Shown here piece after piece: positions 61,391 to 64,000 of a stretch of 64,000 nucleotides of DNA. This stretch comes from Capnocytophaga sp. oral taxon 878. GTDB taxonomy: Bacteria > Bacteroidota > Bacteroidia > Flavobacteriales > Flavobacteriaceae. The DNA is taken from positions 434,001 through 498,000 of the forward strand of contig NZ_CP027229.1 of assembly GCF_002999135.1 (NCBI RefSeq), written 5' to 3'. The first letter of the stretch is position 1; each line of letters begins with the position of its first letter. The notes below the pieces were generated by a model. That model saw nothing but the letters and a program-made list of their open reading frames with translations, was not told where the DNA came from and made no database searches. The position numbers and the translations under genes were made by a program.

Positions 61391-64000
61391 CTATTCAATC
61401 ATTATACTGCTTTTTCCATTGCCTTCTTTCTGCACTATAACTTTAACTGCTATACGTTCTACCATTTCTTGTACATGAGAGATTACTCCTACTTTCTTTC
61501 CTTGGTTTTGCAAACTCTCCAAAGCATCTAACGCTACTGAAAGTGTATTGCTATCCAAAGAACCAAATCCCTCATCAATGAACATAGTTTCAATATTCAT
61601 TTGAGTAGAAGAAAGGGATGATAGAGCTAGTGCTAATGCCAATGATACTAAAAAAGATTCACCTCCTGATAATGAATAAACTGAGCGTATTTCTGCTCCC
61701 ATATCATTGTCTACCACTTGCAAACTTAGAGAGTTTGGAATGCGCTGCAAAGTATATCGCTTATTAATATACTTCATTTGTGCATTGGCGTATTGCAATA
61801 GTATGTCAAGGGTGTATTCTTGAGCATACTTTCGGAAAGACATTCCAGATGCACTACCTATTAAATTACTTAGTTTATCCCACCTTTGAACACTAATAAT
61901 TTTTTTTGCTTTCTCTTGGTATAGATTATCAGCTTTAAGTCTTTCTTTATTATCAGCTATTAGTCTGCTCTTAGCATTTACCACACGTTCTTGTAATTTT
62001 TCTTCATCAGAAAGCTCAATTTCTAAGTTATTTTTGGTCTCTTCTTCGCTTAACTTGGTAGGTCGTTTAGCTAATAAACAGTTTAGTTGTTCTTCTTTTT
62101 CGGTAACAATAGTACTATACCTAGCTATGGTTTCATTTAGTTCTTGTAGGGCTGTACGCTCTGTTTGTAACCATTCAATAGATTTACCTGTCCATAAAGG
62201 TAATTGTTCTTTAGCAAACATTTCTTCTTTAGGATAATGAATAGCAATCCAATGATTAATACGTTCTGTTGATACTGCTATTATCTTTTTAGTTTTTTCC
62301 TGATCATCTTTTAAGGATTCAATGCTCTTGTCATTGGCTGCGATTTGCAAAAGAATAGCGTTATAAATGTTTTGTGTATCAGTAACTTCAGCTTTTAGCT
62401 TGTTTATTTGCTGTTCAAAGCTACTTTCTACTTCCTCAGCTTTTTTACCTTCTAATAACTTTTCTCGTTTAGTTGTTAGTGTTTTAAAAACTTGTTGCTC
62501 TTCATTAAGTACAAATTTTTGTTCATCAAGGTCTTTTTTTAAAGTAGTTATTTCGGTATTTAGCTTAGTGTGTTCTCGTGTAATTACCTCTATAGCTTTT
62601 TGGTACTTATCCAAAAGAGCCCAATGGTTTTCCCACATTTTTTGAGCTTCAGTTACTCTCTTTATAAAAGAAGTTAAGTTTTTATTCCAAAGAGAATTAA
62701 TTTCCTCTGATAGCTCTATATTAGCTATTTTTTGATTGTTTTTTGCTATTTGTTGCTTAAAAATAGAAGTTTTATCAGCTAAAGTTTTAAGTGTTTCGCT
62801 AAGAATTCTATATTTATTGAACAGATCTAAAAGAAAGTCTGTTGTTTGTTGTTCCTGTTGTACTCTCTCTATTTGTTGCCCTATATAGGCAGCTATATCT
62901 TTTGCTGGGTATTGGCTAAAATATTTAGAGTTTCTTAATTCCTGTAATACTTTTTCAGCATTTGCTTTATCATTAATAATTTCTTTTTGTAAGGTATTAG
63001 AGTGTTGTAGCTGTTCTTTTAGTTGGGTTTCCTTAGTGGTAAGCTCTTTTTGTAGTTGTTCTAAAGTTTTTTTAGCTTTTAAATACTCTTCTTTTACAGT
63101 ATTAATTAGCAGTGTTGAAAAATCTTTATGAGCATTAGGATGTTCAATAGCTCCACATACAAGGCAAGGTTTTCCTTCTTCTAGCTGCTCACGCAATGCA
63201 ACTACATTGTTTGATTGTTCTAACTGAGTGCGTTGATAGATAACCTCAGCCATATCACAAGCTATTTGTGCTGATTGTGTTTTTGGTTGTAAAGCACTTA
63301 CTTCCTTTTCTAATTCTTTTATTTTTTTAACTAGTAGGGCTAGCTCTATATCTTTTTTTTCGATTTGCAGCAAGTAAGTTTCCCAGCATTCAGCAGTAGT
63401 CTTATCCTGTTGATAGTGTTGTAATAAAAAGCGCTCTTCTTGTCGTCTTTTGTTAAGGTTTGTTACTGAAATATTGTCATCTGATAACTCAGGTGTTTGT
63501 GAGGTTAAAGCTGTTAGTTGTGCTTCTATTTGGTGTTGGTTATGTTGGTTTTTATCTAACTCTTCTAATAATTGCTGTTGGTCTTCAGCAAGTTTAGTTA
63601 TCCATATTTTGCTATTATATAATTTCTCAGCATCTGTATTTGTTTGGCACCATATTTCTTCTTGTTTTATAAAAGCTTGCCCTGAAGAGAGGCGACTAGT
63701 AATCGTTGTTAAAGTTTCTTTTTTCTCCTCTAAACATTTTTCTTTATCAGCTATCTCTGTTTCTTTGGTATTTAGATTACGTGAAACTTCTTGCAGTTGT
63801 ACATCAAGGGCTTTAGCTTTTTCAATGGAAGGCTTTGCTTCAGAATAAGTGTTTTGTACAGTTATTAATTTATTTTCAGCAGAAGACTTTAGATTAAAAT
63901 GAGTAGCTTTCTCATGGGTCAAATATTCTTTTTCAGCCTCAGCTGTAGTAAGTTGTTTCTTTATATCATTAAGATGTTTATTTTCTCGCTCATAATCAGA
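61391..64000 (-). CDS. sbcC: Exonuclease subunit SbcC, 5' end outside the window
   Basis: 870 codons are seen; the frame stays open to the right edge of the window, so the beginning with the Walker A is missing here. Long coiled coils flank a zinc hook (CLVC in EGKPCLVCGAIEHP). The C-terminal ATPase half has the signature YSLSGGESFLVSLALAL and Walker B/D-loop MFIDEGFGSLDS. SbcCD cleaves hairpins and DNA ends. sbcD would be expected beyond the edge. Confidence 0.92.
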   Translation of the reverse strand, partial: SDYERENKHLNDIKKQLTTAEAEKEYLTHEKATHFNLKSSAENKLITVQNTYSEAKPSIEKAKALDVQLQEVSRNLNTKETEIADKEKCLEEKKETLTTITSRLSSGQAFIKQEEIWCQTNTDAEKLYNSKIWITKLAEDQQQLLEELDKNQHNQHQIEAQLTALTSQTPELSDDNISVTNLNKRRQEERFLLQHYQQDKTTAECWETYLLQIEKKDIELALLVKKIKELEKEVSALQPKTQSAQIACDMAEVIYQRTQLEQSNNVVALREQLEEGKPCLVCGAIEHPNAHKDFSTLLINTVKEEYLKAKKTLEQLQKELTTKETQLKEQLQHSNTLQKEIINDKANAEKVLQELRNSKYFSQYPAKDIAAYIGQQIERVQQEQQTTDFLLDLFNKYRILSETLKTLADKTSIFKQQIAKNNQKIANIELSEEINSLWNKNLTSFIKRVTEAQKMWENHWALLDKYQKAIEVITREHTKLNTEITTLKKDLDEQKFVLNEEQQVFKTLTTKREKLLEGKKAEEVESSFEQQINKLKAEVTDTQNIYNAILLQIAANDKSIESLKDDQEKTKKIIAVSTERINHWIAIHYPKEEMFAKEQLPLWTGKSIEWLQTERTALQELNETIARYSTIVTEKEEQLNCLLAKRPTKLSEEETKNNLEIELSDEEKLQERVVNAKSRLIADNKERLKADNLYQEKAKKIISVQRWDKLSNLIGSASGMSFRKYAQEYTLDILLQYANAQMKYINKRYTLQRIPNSLSLQVVDNDMGAEIRSVYSLSGGESFLVSLALALALSSLSSTQMNIETMFIDEGFGSLDSNTLSVALDALESLQNQGKKVGVISHVQEMVERIAVKVIVQKEGNGKSSIMIE

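Overview
The window looks like a chromosome segment of a Bacteroidota bacterium of class Flavobacteriia, most probably a Capnocytophaga-like, low-GC, sialic-acid-using host-associated species (genus is an inference). Grounds: many promoters of the TTG-N19/20-TAnnTTTG type peculiar to this phylum; a SusC/SusD pair; a type IX secretion (T9SS) C-terminal sorting domain; flavobacterial gene sets such as bL28-bL33-DUF4295-ftsY, Na+-NQR and Bat; and several lipoproteins with Bacteroidota-style signals.

Layout. 1-4000: small unrecognised genes on both strands around a phage-type XRE regulator with a two-way control region, ending in a gene-free stretch with five copies of a 10-bp motif, a very AT-rich block and a strong hairpin; this looks like part of an integrated element. 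4300-8200: a helix-hairpin-helix membrane protein, a collagen-like/leucine-rich-repeat surface protein, and an ABC ATPase whose ATG is cut off from its frame by a 7-C tract. 8500-12150: GNAT, TrmH, secreted tyrosine phosphatase, Nif3 family and a cysteine-less zinc-ribbon protein, tightly linked. 12300-17400: OmpA-family protein, PgpH-type c-di-AMP phosphodiesterase, ribosomal proteins bL28 and bL33, DUF4295, FtsY. 17485-25760: the Na+-translocating NADH:quinone reductase genes nqrA-F, split after nqrA by three co-directional accessory genes (SUFU domain, membrane protein, ClbS/DfsB-like).

25900-27190: a decayed IS4-family element. 27215-30859: a 1214-residue T9SS-exported repeat protein. 31004-31386: four tRNAs (Leu, Lys, Lys, Lys). 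31528: shikimate kinase. 32342-41897: a complete-looking sialic acid uptake and breakdown operon (epimerase, mutarotase, transporter, lyase, SusC, SusD). 42619-50087: ParE, a nuclease-family enzyme, an orphan N-terminal transketolase half, RNase P RNA, a PaaE-like reductase and MutL. 50391-54845: a five-gene envelope operon (S41 protease, lipoprotein, rhomboid protease, two paralogous carboxypeptidase-regulatory-domain proteins). 54985-56691: phosphohexomutase. 56758-61278: batB-batC-batD-batE. 61391-64000: sbcC, running off the right edge.

Functionally, the nan operon would import sialic acid through the SusCD pore and turn it into GlcNAc; Nqr supplies sodium-motive force; the T9SS protein and collagen-like lipoprotein are surface structures with length-variable repeats. 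The most novel-looking items are the three-gene insertion inside nqr, the five-gene protease/CRD operon, the poly-C tract at the ABC ATPase start, a 45-bp intergenic repeat found three times, and the motif cluster at 3665-3769.
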